Origin: Alphaproteobacteria bacterium UBA1002
GTDB lineage: Bacteria; Pseudomonadota; Alphaproteobacteria; Rickettsiales; UBA998
Length of the DNA stretch: 33,575 bases
Direction: 5' to 3'
Assembly: GCA_002291845.1 (NCBI GenBank)
Contig: DBAU01000069.1
Span: 1-33,575, forward strand
Shown: piece by piece, positions 23,028 through 31,483 of the stretch
Layout: every line of letters starts with the position of its first letter
How positions within the stretch are numbered: the first letter of the stretch is position 1
The notes under the pieces: model-generated
Databases searched by the model: none
Told to the model about the DNA's origin: nothing
Seen by the model: only the letters and a program-made list of their open reading frames with translations
Made by a program: the position numbers and the translations under genes

Positions 23028-23142
23028 GGGCGGCCTCCTGTTTGGCAAGCTTACGCTTGCGGTATTTTTTCCATACGACCGTGGTGGTCACTACTTTGAC
23101 CACCGCGGAAATGCCAATCAACACGAGCGGGATGTGCGGCAT
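23005..23142 (-). CDS. 45-residue putative membrane protein between hemE and hemH
   Basis: A short ORF that begins 1 nt after the hemE stop and ends 23 nt inside hemH. It reads MPHIPLVLIGISAVVKVV, then TTTVVWKKYRKRKLAKQEA and RARDQQH: one hydrophobic segment (residues 4-24) followed by a strongly basic tail, as in a single-pass inner-membrane peptide with the tail in the cytoplasm. AAGGTGG lies 6 nt before the ATG. The tight packing between two haem genes suggests a real gene that couples hemE and hemH translation. Alternatively it only serves to deliver ribosomes to hemH. No family recognised. Confidence 0.6.
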   Translation of the reverse strand: MPHIPLVLIGISAVVKVVTTTVVWKKYRKRKLAKQEAARARDQQH

Positions 23143-23143
23143 G

Positions 23144-24160
23144 TCAGGCCACCTTCTGCAGCAATAATTCACTCAACGCCGTGACATGCTCCACTGGCGT
23201 GTCAGGAACAATACCATGACCGAGATTAAATACGAAGCGCGTGCCTGCCATTGCCTCACGCAGACGCGTGGCTTCACGCAGCGTGCCTTCCCGACTCGAC
23301 GCTAGCAAGAGCGGATCAAGGTTACCTTGCAGCACACAGGCGACATTCAATGACGTAATATCGGTTTGCATATCCACGCTCAAACCATCGGCCTGGGTGC
23401 TCTGCGCGTAATGCGGCAGATCAAGCCCCAGCCCTTTGGGAAAAGCAATGATCGGTACCTGAGGATGACGCCGTTTGACTTCGGCAATGACCGCGCGGGC
23501 TGGTCCTGTAATCAATGCTTCACGCTGACTGACTGGTACTAAGCCCGCCCATGTATCAAACAACTGCAGCGCGTCAGCTCCGGCTTCCACTTGGGCGCAA
23601 AGATGCTCCACCACTGCCGAGCTGAGCACGCCAATCAGTGCGGCAAGCAAGGAAGGTGTGGTATACGCAGCTCGCCTCGCTGTCGAAAAATCTGTTTTAC
23701 CGCGACCCTCCAGCATGTAGCACGCCAGAGTCCACGGGGCGCCGGCAAAGCCAATCAATGCTATATCCTTCGGCAGGGACGCCCGGGTGGCTGCAATCGC
23801 TTCATAGACGGGGGCGAGCTTGCCCGGCATTTTGGATTCATCGAGCCGGGCGATATCCGCCCCGTTCTTCACCGGCTCCACGCGCGGGCCTTCGCCTTTT
23901 TCAAAATGCACCGCCGAGCCAAGCGCATGCGGTACCACGAGTATATCGGAAAAAATAATTGCAGCATCCATGCCAAAACGCTGGATAGGCTGCAATGTTA
24001 CTTCGGTTGCTTTTTTCGGTGAATAGCAAAGATCAAGAAAATCTCCCACCTCTGCACGTACGGCACGGTATTCCGCCATATAGCGCCCAGCTTGGCGCAT
24101 GAACCAGAACGGTGGGCGCTCCACCGTCTTGCCTGCAAAGAGATCGAGAAAGACTCCCAT
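23144..24160 (-). CDS. hemE: Uroporphyrinogen decarboxylase
   Basis: HemE decarboxylates uroporphyrinogen III to coproporphyrinogen III. The 338-residue protein has the signature PPFWFMRQAGRYMAEYRAVR near the N-terminus, the catalytic-site Asp in DAAIIFSDILVVPHALG, GFAGAPWTLACYMLEG, and the C-terminal FNLGHGIVPDTPVEHV. The length is normal. A perfect TATAAT (minus-strand reading of 24179-24184) lies about 19 nt before the ATG, so the promoter sits at the edge of the adjoining DnaA-box-rich gap. The small membrane ORF, hemH and hemJ follow it. Confidence 0.97.
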   Translation of the reverse strand: MGVFLDLFAGKTVERPPFWFMRQAGRYMAEYRAVRAEVGDFLDLCYSPKKATEVTLQPIQRFGMDAAIIFSDILVVPHALGSAVHFEKGEGPRVEPVKNGADIARLDESKMPGKLAPVYEAIAATRASLPKDIALIGFAGAPWTLACYMLEGRGKTDFSTARRAAYTTPSLLAALIGVLSSAVVEHLCAQVEAGADALQLFDTWAGLVPVSQREALITGPARAVIAEVKRRHPQVPIIAFPKGLGLDLPHYAQSTQADGLSVDMQTDITSLNVACVLQGNLDPLLLASSREGTLREATRLREAMAGTRFVFNLGHGIVPDTPVEHVTALSELLLQKVA

Positions 24161-24593
24161 GATGCCCTACATAATCGAATTATAATTTAAAGAATAGGTA
24201 GAAGGATTAGTAGTGGGTCCCGCGAAAGATGGGGATTCTTTTTTGTTCCATATTTTTTTATTTTTCATCCTTGCAACATGCTTGTGGATAACATCGTGAA
24301 TTAAGTTGATAAAAGGATCAGGAAAGAAAATCATCCAGCGGCTTTGCGCTGAGGATAAGTTTTTTTGAAAGAGTGAGGATAAAATTTATCCACGTCTTTC
24401 CATATCTCTCTCAAAAGACCGTACACAGGGGAAAAAAGATACGGAAAAACGACCCTGAGACTTTGGGATAGCGGGGATGAAATCGCCTTTATGCTTTATG
24501 CACTCTAGCATCCCAATCTTTAAGAAAGTGTTATCCCCAGCTTTTTTCACATGGGAATGTTTGGCCGTTTGCGAACTGTGAAAAAAGAATCTC
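24161..24593. other. Candidate chromosomal replication origin (oriC)
   Basis: A 433-nt AT-rich gap between hemE and holA with no convincing gene. It contains TGTGGATAA at 24283-24291 (a perfect DnaA box on the minus strand). It also has four one-mismatch boxes: TTATCCTCA on the minus strand at 24350-24358 and 24374-24382, TTATCCACG at 24386-24394, and TTATCCCCA at 24531-24539. A T-rich segment at 24234-24270 (GATTCTTTTTTGTTCC ...) resembles an unwinding element. An 11-bp inverted repeat flanks 24541-24587. In Caulobacter and Rickettsia the origin lies next to hemE, with the hemE promoter inside or at its edge, as here. No dnaA or parAB is in the window. The alternative is DnaA control of hemE only. 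Confidence 0.68.
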
Positions 24594-25592
24594 TCAGGCG
24601 CGTGCGGCTTGCACCATGTCGCGCTGAAAAGTGAGTGTGACATCACCCCCACGTTTACAACGCCGCTCTGCTGCCAGTAACTGCGCTAGTAAGGTTTCCA
24701 GTTGTATAACGCTGCGTTTGGCCAATGCCCGACGCATGCGATCCTTTTCTTTGAAAAAGACGGGTGGCCGCAAGGATTGCATGGCCTGTTCGGCCGTTTT
24801 TCCCTGTGCCATCAATGTGCGTGCCGTGAGCAGCCGCTCCACGGTGCGTACCATGCCCCGCAGTAGCGCTACAGGATGTCCATCTTCCTGTAGCATCCGT
24901 TCCATGACGCTGTAGAGCTGGCGTAGATTCTGCTCCGCCAGCGCATATGCAAGATCATCCAGGCCGAGCAGCGTATTGTCATTGACCAGCACTTCAAGGG
25001 CCTCGGGCGTGAGTTCCTTTTCGTCGCCGAGATACAGCGCAATCTTCTCCAGCTCTGAAAGAGTTACACCTCGGTCATTGCCCAAGTGTTGACGCAGATA
25101 CAATAAAGCTTCCGGTGTGCAGCGGATATTTTCCTTGGCAAAGAAGCCGCGGATGACCCGCTCCAGTGTTTCAGCCTCATCGGCATAACACGCGAGTGTA
25201 GCGAGCTCTGGCCGATCCTCAAATGCCTTACGCAAGGCATTCCGACTATCAAGTTCGCCTGCGGTAATCAGCAAAAAATTACCCTTAGGTTCACTTAGCG
25301 CATCGAGAATAATCGGACCAACCTTGCCTCCGCCATCGCGTAGCCATACGACGGGAGGTCTGCCAATCAGTGAAAATGATGCGAGCGATTCATAGAGTTT
25401 TTGCGGCTCTTTTTCGACCTGATCGCCCGCTAATTCGGTCAGGGCGAACGGATCATTTACATCGCAGACTTTTTCTAAAACCGCTTTGCGCCGCTCACGG
25501 ATTAAGCCTTCATCTGGCCCATAGACCAGCACAGCACGGTAGCGTTCTGGATTGGCGAGGAACCCCGCCATATCTTTGGGGCCAAGCTTCAC
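24594..25592 (-). CDS. holA: DNA polymerase III delta subunit
   Basis: HolA is the clamp-loader delta subunit that opens the beta sliding clamp. The 332-residue protein shows the family outline: an N-terminal KPGDMAGFL-like start (KLGPKDMAGFLANPERYRAVLVYGPDEGLIRER), then RPPVVWLRDGGGK. A helical middle domain follows (LGNDRGVTLSELEKIALYLGD), then the C-terminal collar with GHPVALLRGMVRTVERLL. The GTG start overlaps the lptE stop (GTGA) and AGGGG precedes it. The lptE-holA pairing after leuS is typical of alphaproteobacteria. Its 3' end faces the origin candidate. Confidence 0.92.
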   Translation of the reverse strand: MKLGPKDMAGFLANPERYRAVLVYGPDEGLIRERRKAVLEKVCDVNDPFALTELAGDQVEKEPQKLYESLASFSLIGRPPVVWLRDGGGKVGPIILDALSEPKGNFLLITAGELDSRNALRKAFEDRPELATLACYADEAETLERVIRGFFAKENIRCTPEALLYLRQHLGNDRGVTLSELEKIALYLGDEKELTPEALEVLVNDNTLLGLDDLAYALAEQNLRQLYSVMERMLQEDGHPVALLRGMVRTVERLLTARTLMAQGKTAEQAMQSLRPPVFFKEKDRMRRALAKRSVIQLETLLAQLLAAERRCKRGGDVTLTFQRDMVQAARA

Positions 25593-26119
25593 ACCCCCTG
25601 CCCTTGCTCTGATTCATATTTTTTTAGAATAGATGAAATTCGCAGGAAATAATCGTGACTCAGCTCATCCAGCCCACGCAAAATTGCATCCTGTTCGGCG
25701 ACAAAAGTTGAATAGTCCGCTTCGTTAGAGACTTCGTAGCTTCCGGCGCGTTGAATTTTCCCTGTATGAATTTTCTTCCCTGCATCTCGGTCATACAGCG
25801 TAAAGCTTGTGCTGTAGAACACACGGAAACGTGAGGCCGTCCCATCACGGGAAATACTGATCGGAATACTCTGTACCTGAATGACCGGGGTGAGTTCATA
25901 GCGCGCCGGTGCATCAATGGCATTGGGGTTTAGTTTATCTTCCAGTGTCGCCTTAAAAAGCTGACCCACCCGGCCCGGGACAGGGGTAATTTCCACCTGA
26001 CTCAATAGAGGAGAAGAACCCCCTTCTGCTCGCGTTCCATAAACAGGTTGAAATCCGCATCCCGCCAGCAGCAGGGAAACCAGAAACAGGCCACATCGCA
26101 GAGCCGTCAGTCGCATCAT
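25589..26119 (-). CDS. lptE: LPS-assembly lipoprotein LptE
   Basis: LptE forms the outer-membrane plug complex with LptD that inserts lipopolysaccharide into the outer leaflet. The 176-residue precursor has a lipoprotein signal ending in the lipobox LLAG-C (Cys at about residue 21), followed by GFQPVYG, the hallmark LptE opening. The body fits the LptE alpha/beta fold (YELTPVIQVQSIPISI, YEVSNEADYSTFVAEQDA). The second ATG (26116) has better spacing from GAGG than the first. It lies between leuS (7 nt upstream) and holA (4-nt overlap), the usual alphaproteobacterial order. Confidence 0.93.
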   Translation of the reverse strand: MMRLTALRCGLFLVSLLLAGCGFQPVYGTRAEGGSSPLLSQVEITPVPGRVGQLFKATLEDKLNPNAIDAPARYELTPVIQVQSIPISISRDGTASRFRVFYSTSFTLYDRDAGKKIHTGKIQRAGSYEVSNEADYSTFVAEQDAILRGLDELSHDYFLRISSILKKYESEQGQGV

Positions 26120-26126
26120 TGCCTCG

Positions 26127-28682
26127 TTATGCTGCTACCACATTGACGATCTTATTCGGGACGACAATGATTTTTTTTACCTGCTTGCCTTCGATTGCTT
26201 GCTGTACGCCCGGCTGTGCGAGTGCCTCTGCCTCTGCCTGTTCTTTGCTGGCATCCTTCACCAGCGCCACAGTCGCACGTAATTTGCCATTTACCTGCAC
26301 GGCAATGGTGACCGTATCATCCTCTAGCAATGCCGGATCCGCGACAGGCCATGCCGCATCGCAGACCATGGTGGCCTCACCCATCGCCGCCCACATTTCC
26401 TCCGCCAGATGCGGCATGAACGGCGCCACCAGCACGACCAGCGCCCGCAGCCCTTCACGCATGACGGAAGCGGCCCCCGGCTGATCCATCGGCAGTACAT
26501 AGAGCGTATTGGTCAGCTCGCGCAAACGAGCCACGGCCTTGTTGAAGTGAAACGCTTCTACATCCTTGGTCACTTGCTCAATGGTTTTGTGGATGGCGCG
26601 CCGTGCTTCCAGCACATCGCCCTGCGCATCATTCACGTTGCCAGCATTCGCGATAGCCTCGCGATGCTCATAAAGCAGCCGCCATAAACGCCCGACATAG
26701 CGCCACGCACCTTCAATCCCCGCATCTGTCCATTCAAGGTCACGTTCTGGCGGGCTGTCAGACAGCATGAAAAGCCGCGCAGTGTCTGCGCCATAGGTGC
26801 TCAGAATATGCCGCGGATCGACGGTATTTTTCTTTGACTTGCTCATCTTTTCGATGCGGCCCACCTCGATGGGATCACCACTCCCTTCGAGGACCCACTC
26901 TCCGAAATCATTTTTCATCACCTCATCGGGGGATCGCCAGAGGCCATCCCGCGACTTATAGGTCTCGTGGGTAATCATCCCTTGCGTTTTGAGGCCTTTG
27001 AACGGCTCTTTTGCATCCACCAGTCCGCACGCATTGAGGGCGCGCATGAAGAAGCGGGAGTAGAGCAGATGCAGCACCGCATGTTCAATGCCGCCGATAT
27101 ATTGATCGACCGGTAGCCATCTGGCCGCGACGTCCTTATCAATGCCTTGTGCCGATTGCGGCGAACAGAATCGGGCGAAGTACCAGGAGGATTCAAAGAA
27201 GGTATCAAACGTATCCGTTTCGCGGCGAGCCGGCTTTCCGCATTGCGGGCAATCGACATGCTTCCAGGTCGGGTGATGCTCCAACGGGTTGCCCGGCGCA
27301 TCAAAGGTGACATCCTCTGGAAGCGTCACCGGAAGCTGGTCTTCTGGCACCGGCACCACCCCGCAATCCTCACAGTGAATCATCGGTATCGGACAGCCCC
27401 AATAGCGCTGGCGGGAGACGCCCCAGTCGCGCAGGCGATAATTCACCTTCGGCGTCCCGACGCCCATCGCCTCCAGGCGCTGGATAATCTCTTTCTTCGC
27501 CGCTTCACTCTCCATGCCGTTGAGGAAGTCGGAATTCACCATCACTCCGGGGCCGGTATAGGCCTCCGCGTCAATGGTGATCTCCACACCGCTTGGCGCC
27601 ACAACGGGCGTCACACTCAGCGCGTATTTATTGGCGAAATCAAGATCGCGTTGGTCATGCGCGGGACAGCCGAAAATGGCGCCTGTGCCGTAATCCATCA
27701 GCACAAAATTAGCGATGAAGAGTGGGAACTCAGCATCCATGAATGGGTGCTTCACCGAAAGCCCGGTGGGGAAGCCCTTCTTCTCGGCTTTCTCGATGGC
27801 TTCCTCGCTGGTGCCGAGCTGGGCGCATTCCTCAAGGAAGGCCTGCATCGATGGATCGTCCTTCGCCAGCCGTTCGGCGAGCGGGTGGTTTGGTGAGATG
27901 GCAGCGAAGCTCATCCCAAAAAGCGTGTCCGGACGGGTGGTGTAGACCTCGAGCTCTTCGCCATTCGACACGGCGAAGCGGACGCTGGCGCCGTAGGATT
28001 TGCCAATCCATTTTTCCTGCATCAGGCGCACTTTATCTGGCCATTCCGGCAGCTCTTCCAGTGCCCCAAGCAACTCATCGGCAAAGGCGGTAATTTTCAG
28101 AAACCATTGCGAGAGCTTGCGGCGCTCGACCGGGGCGCCGGAGCGCCAGCCACAGCCATCAATCACCTGCTCATTGGCGAGCACCGTCTGATCGACCGGG
28201 TCCCAGTTGACAAAGCCCTCCTTGCGGTAGGCCAGTCCCGCCTGCACCATGCGCAGAAAGAAGCGCTGCTCATGCTGGTAATAGTCCGGATCGCAGGTGG
28301 CGACCTCGCGTGACCAGTCATAGGATAGGCCGATCAGCTTTAGCTGCTCGCGCATGGTGGCAATGTTCTCATAGGTCCAGGCGGCCGGGTGCACGCCCTT
28401 CTGGATGGCCGCGTTTTCGGCGGGCAGGCCGAACGCATCCCAGCCCATCGGGTGTAGCACGTTGAAGCCTTTGGCGCGGCGGTAGCGGGCCACCACATCG
28501 CCCAATGTGTAATTACGCACATGGCCCATATGGATATTTCCCGAGGGGTAAGGAAACATCTCCAGCACATAATAAGGGGGCCGCTCCGGATGACGTTCGG
28601 CGGCAAAGGCGGCGGAGGCTTCCCAGCGCTGTTGCCAGCGTGGTTCAGCATCACGAGGGTTATAACGGTCTTGCATCATCAT
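26127..28682 (-). CDS. leuS: Leucyl-tRNA synthetase
   Basis: LeuS charges tRNA-Leu. The 851-residue protein has the class I motif HMGH in MFPYPSGNIHMGHVRNYTLGD and the CP1 editing domain with TTRPDTLFG and FMDYGTGAIFGCPAHDQRD-like wording. It also has a zinc-type insert with four Cys (CEDCGVVPVPEDQ ... DCPQCGK), and the KMSKS loop EKMSKSKKNTVDP. Three successive ATG codons (28682, 28679, 28676) are possible starts; no strong ribosome-binding site is seen. It is followed by lptE after 7 nt and preceded by the DUF3576 lipoprotein gene 63 nt away, the usual alphaproteobacterial neighbourhood. Confidence 0.97.
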   Translation of the reverse strand: MMMQDRYNPRDAEPRWQQRWEASAAFAAERHPERPPYYVLEMFPYPSGNIHMGHVRNYTLGDVVARYRRAKGFNVLHPMGWDAFGLPAENAAIQKGVHPAAWTYENIATMREQLKLIGLSYDWSREVATCDPDYYQHEQRFFLRMVQAGLAYRKEGFVNWDPVDQTVLANEQVIDGCGWRSGAPVERRKLSQWFLKITAFADELLGALEELPEWPDKVRLMQEKWIGKSYGASVRFAVSNGEELEVYTTRPDTLFGMSFAAISPNHPLAERLAKDDPSMQAFLEECAQLGTSEEAIEKAEKKGFPTGLSVKHPFMDAEFPLFIANFVLMDYGTGAIFGCPAHDQRDLDFANKYALSVTPVVAPSGVEITIDAEAYTGPGVMVNSDFLNGMESEAAKKEIIQRLEAMGVGTPKVNYRLRDWGVSRQRYWGCPIPMIHCEDCGVVPVPEDQLPVTLPEDVTFDAPGNPLEHHPTWKHVDCPQCGKPARRETDTFDTFFESSWYFARFCSPQSAQGIDKDVAARWLPVDQYIGGIEHAVLHLLYSRFFMRALNACGLVDAKEPFKGLKTQGMITHETYKSRDGLWRSPDEVMKNDFGEWVLEGSGDPIEVGRIEKMSKSKKNTVDPRHILSTYGADTARLFMLSDSPPERDLEWTDAGIEGAWRYVGRLWRLLYEHREAIANAGNVNDAQGDVLEARRAIHKTIEQVTKDVEAFHFNKAVARLRELTNTLYVLPMDQPGAASVMREGLRALVVLVAPFMPHLAEEMWAAMGEATMVCDAAWPVADPALLEDDTVTIAVQVNGKLRATVALVKDASKEQAEAEALAQPGVQQAIEGKQVKKIIVVPNKIVNVVAA

Positions 28683-28745
28683 TTGTATGGAGTGACAGGT
28701 TTAAAAAAGGGCGCAGCTAACAACGGATTCAAGAAAAACAACAAA

Positions 28746-29273
28746 TTATTTTGCGGCCTGAGTCACGCGCAGCTGCCGCGCGCGGGTTAGAATGGTGTCC
28801 TCCACATCGCGTCCGACCGACGCCTCTACCGGCGCATCAACCCATAATCCGTTCGCATCTTTCTTTTGTTTAAAGACCGAGATACGCACCCCATCGGCAC
28901 GCAGTGTACGATCAAGGATCAGCGCGTTAACTTTGAAGCGCTCGCCCGGTGTTTTGGGGTCTTCGTACCAGTCTGTGATGACCACCCCGCCAAACGGATC
29001 GGCTGACGCAATCGGCATGAAAGAAAGCGTATCGAGCGTCGCGCGCCATAGGAAGCTGTTGACGCCAATGGGCGAGCCTCCCCCTTCCTCTTTTCCCTTA
29101 TCGCCCCAAAGTGAAATACCGCCTTCATTTTCTTCTGTAGTCAGCCGGCCACGATTTTCCCAGCGCAGGCGATCGGCAGGCTTTGGCTTGCCGGCGGATA
29201 GTGGCTCGTCGCTGTCAGAGCAGGCTGCCAGCCAGGGGAGCACGAAAAGAGAAAGAATCAAGATGCGCTTCAT
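28746..29273 (-). CDS. DUF3576-family lipoprotein
   Basis: A 175-residue precursor with the lipobox LAA-C (Cys at residue 18) after KRILILSLFVLPWL. The mature part has features of the DUF3576 family: a G-D/S-x-G stretch with PIGVNSFLWRATLDTLSFMPIASADPFGGVVITDWYEDP, then FKVNALILDRTLRADGVRISVFKQ. It ends in VEDTILTRARQLR. Its biochemical role is unknown; the family regularly precedes leuS in alphaproteobacteria. It is presumably a periplasm-facing lipoprotein. Confidence 0.88.
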   Translation of the reverse strand: MKRILILSLFVLPWLAACSDSDEPLSAGKPKPADRLRWENRGRLTTEENEGGISLWGDKGKEEGGGSPIGVNSFLWRATLDTLSFMPIASADPFGGVVITDWYEDPKTPGERFKVNALILDRTLRADGVRISVFKQKKDANGLWVDAPVEASVGRDVEDTILTRARQLRVTQAAK

Positions 29274-29373
29274 GAGTTACGTGATTATCGCATCGCGTGG
29301 GTTTTGAAAAGATGTTTGCAGCAATAAGGTACTTTGGCCATAGCAGGAGAGGTTTTATGCGCAGCCGAAAACA

Positions 29374-29405
29374 TAAAAAAAGGGCGGAGGATATTTCCTC
29401 CGCCC
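29374..29405 (-). terminator. Intrinsic terminator of the porin gene
   Basis: GGGCGGAGGA (29382-29391), loop TATT, TCCTCCGCCC (29396-29405): a perfect 10-bp GC-rich stem followed on the minus strand by seven T. It lies 26 nt after the porin stop. Confidence 0.93.
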
Positions 29406-29430
29406 CTTCTTTTAGCCGTATGCGGGCTGA

Positions 29431-30555
29431 TTAGAACGCGAGCTGCGTACCAACCAGAACCACGGTGCCATCGTTGTCGAGGTTTGCACCGTTGTCTTCC
29501 GCCTCAAACATGCTGACTTCGGCGTACGGGGTGAAGCCCGGAGCCAGTTTGTAGTCAACACCGAGGACGAGATTGTTGAACTCGGCCAGATTGGTCTCGC
29601 TGTCGAGGTAGGTGATCGAGGTGCCGAAGGCGCCGAAATCATAACCCAGACCGGTGGTCCAATAGTCACCATCAGCAATGGTGTCGGTGTAGTCACCGTA
29701 CGAAGCACCAAAGATGAAGCCAGCGTAGGTTACGTTACCACCGATTTGCCAGGTCTCGAGGTCCTGCTGAGCAGCGAGCTCGTTGTCGCCGATTTCACCG
29801 GTTGCAGCAAGCGCCAGACCAACTTGGTCGAAGTTGCCTTCCCAGTGCAGACCGCCGCTGAACACGTTCTCGTAACCGCCGTCATTGTCAGCCAGCAGGT
29901 TGGTGGAAGCGTTGCGGGAGTTTACACCCTGACCACGAACTTGGGAGTCCGGGGTGTAGCTGATACCAGCTTGGAAGCCAGCATAGCGTGGGGTGTAGTA
30001 GGTGATCTTGGTGGCGTTAATGGTGTCTTCAGCTTGGAAGCCATTGCCGCTCAGACCGCCATGCGCCATTGCGAGACGCGGACGGATGATGGCACCGTTG
30101 GTGGAGTTGTTGCCATCGGACAGTGCGAAGCGATACCAGTCGCCATCGATACCGCCGGTTGCAGCAGCAAAGTTAGAGGCATCCACTTTCAGAGCTTGTT
30201 CAGCGCCGACGTTGGAACCCCACTCAATGCGGCCCCACTGGCCACCGGTGTAGATGAAGGTACGCGAAGCGTTCACGCCTTCGTTGTCGGTGTCGCCGGA
30301 AACGTCAGCTTCCAGAGCGATTTCAGCACCGTACTCGAGGCCGCCTTCGGATTTACCGTCGACGTTGATAATGACTTCCGTGTCATTGCGGAAGCCATGG
30401 CTGCGCTCGTTAGCATCGCTATCATCAGAGATGTAGCCAGCTTGGAAATCAGCGAAACCGCCAACCGTGACTTTCGGGGTCTCGGCTACGGCAACGCCGG
30501 CGAACATGAAGGCAGCGCCGACAAGTCCGGTCGTTCCGAGTAAGATCTTTTTCAT
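29431..30555 (-). CDS. Outer-membrane porin (Gram-negative porin_4 type)
   Basis: A 374-residue precursor. The signal peptide KKILLGTTGLVGAAFMFAGVAVA is cut before ETPKVTVGGFADFQAG. The mature protein is a 16-strand-type general porin with alternating short strands, acidic loops and the alphaproteobacterial wording FRNDTEVIINVDGKSEGGLEYGAEIALEAD in segments, GRIEWGSNVGAEQAL and KITYYTPRYAGFQAGISYTPD. It ends VVLVGTQLAF, the terminal Phe needed for barrel insertion. I chose the ATG at 30555 because AGGA lies 8 nt before it; the ATG at 30564 is too close to that site. A long leader and a strong terminator fit high expression. Confidence 0.93.
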   Translation of the reverse strand: MKKILLGTTGLVGAAFMFAGVAVAETPKVTVGGFADFQAGYISDDSDANERSHGFRNDTEVIINVDGKSEGGLEYGAEIALEADVSGDTDNEGVNASRTFIYTGGQWGRIEWGSNVGAEQALKVDASNFAAATGGIDGDWYRFALSDGNNSTNGAIIRPRLAMAHGGLSGNGFQAEDTINATKITYYTPRYAGFQAGISYTPDSQVRGQGVNSRNASTNLLADNDGGYENVFSGGLHWEGNFDQVGLALAATGEIGDNELAAQQDLETWQIGGNVTYAGFIFGASYGDYTDTIADGDYWTTGLGYDFGAFGTSITYLDSETNLAEFNNLVLGVDYKLAPGFTPYAEVSMFEAEDNGANLDNDGTVVLVGTQLAF

Positions 30556-30660
30556 GATCATCATCCTAGTTATTGTGTGTTGCGCTCGCCGAGTTCACGG
30601 CCTACACAACACGTTAACTTACAACTCGGCCGCACGCCGCTGGCGCGCGTCCTTGGCGTA

Positions 30661-30689
30661 TATATCTCCAAGATGGTGGGGGTAGGCAA
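30661..30689 (-). promoter_or_regulatory. Candidate porin promoter
   Basis: On the minus strand, TTGCCT (30684-30689), 17 nt, GATATA (30661-30666). The transcript would have a leader of about 100 nt before the porin ATG. The 269-nt gap is shared with the divergent YggS-type gene, for which no clear promoter was seen. Confidence 0.4.
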
Positions 30690-30824
30690 GTTGGTTGGGC
30701 AAATAAAATGCAAAGGGGGGTAGGTTTGGGGGTGTCTGTGGCATTTCAGTCACAAGCCGTCGGGCGAGCCCTCCGTTTGCCTAAGTGGCTCATTAATCAC
30801 AAAAATATCTACATCTAGTCATCT

Positions 30825-31478
30825 ATGAAAACGCAACTACAAGATATACGATCTCGTATCGAAAAGGCCGCGGCTGAGGCGGTGCGTAATCCTGCTGTTA
30901 CGCTCATTGCCGCGGCGAAGGGCCAGCCTGCCGAGCGTGTTGTGGAGCTTTTAGCGCTTGGTGTGAGCGACATTGGAGAAAACCGGGTGCAGGAAGCTTT
31001 GGCCAAGCAGCCTGCGATTGCGGCATGTGGTCTTCCGGTACGCTGGCATCTCATCGGCCCATTGCAATCCAACAAGGCCGATGAAGCGGCGCGCGCGTTT
31101 GATGTGATTCATAGCGTCGACCGCCCGAAAATTGCCCATGCACTTTCCGCTGCCTGCCAGCGTCTTGGCAAAACATTGTCCTGTTTTATCCAGGTGAATA
31201 TTGGTCGCGAGGCCCAGAAAGCCGGGGTTTTGCCAGAGGACCTGTCCGCGCTGGTCGCTGAGGTGCGCCGTCTGCCCGGCCTATCTCTTCAGGGGTTGAT
31301 GGCCGTGCCGCCTGTGGATGCGCCCCCTGCACCGTATTTCGCATTGCTTGCCGAGATGGCCCGTCGCGAAGGGCTGGGGCAGCTGAGTATGGGGATGAGC
31401 GGTGACTATGAAAGTGCTATTCGCTTAGGCGCGACCCATATTCGTGTGGGAACGGCCCTTTTTGGGCCTCGTCAGTAA
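30825..31478 (+). CDS. YggS/PROSC-family PLP homeostasis protein
   Basis: This family binds pyridoxal 5'-phosphate on a single-domain TIM barrel and buffers PLP; no enzymatic activity is established. The 217-residue protein has the PLP lysine K32 in LIAAAKGQPAERV (usually AVSKTxP), DIGENRVQEALAK, WHLIGPLQSNKA, SVDRPKIAHAL and QVNIGREAQKAG. It also has the C-terminal LSMGMSGDYESAIRLGATHIRVGTALFG that holds the phosphate. The length is slightly short of the usual 220-235. It is divergent from the porin and converges with the gene at 31484 with only 5 nt between stops. Confidence 0.94.
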   Translation: MKTQLQDIRSRIEKAAAEAVRNPAVTLIAAAKGQPAERVVELLALGVSDIGENRVQEALAKQPAIAACGLPVRWHLIGPLQSNKADEAARAFDVIHSVDRPKIAHALSAACQRLGKTLSCFIQVNIGREAQKAGVLPEDLSALVAEVRRLPGLSLQGLMAVPPVDAPPAPYFALLAEMARREGLGQLSMGMSGDYESAIRLGATHIRVGTALFGPRQ

Positions 31479-31483
31479 ATCGC

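Noticed and set aside
24386..24652. 88-residue minus-strand ORF in the hemE-holA gap
   Set aside because: It overlaps the end of holA in another frame, runs over the DnaA-like boxes, lacks a ribosome-binding site and has no domain-like pattern.
31448..31472. GGCCC-TTTTT-GGGCC as the YggS terminator
   Set aside because: It lies inside the coding sequence, has only a 5-bp stem and no T-tract follows.
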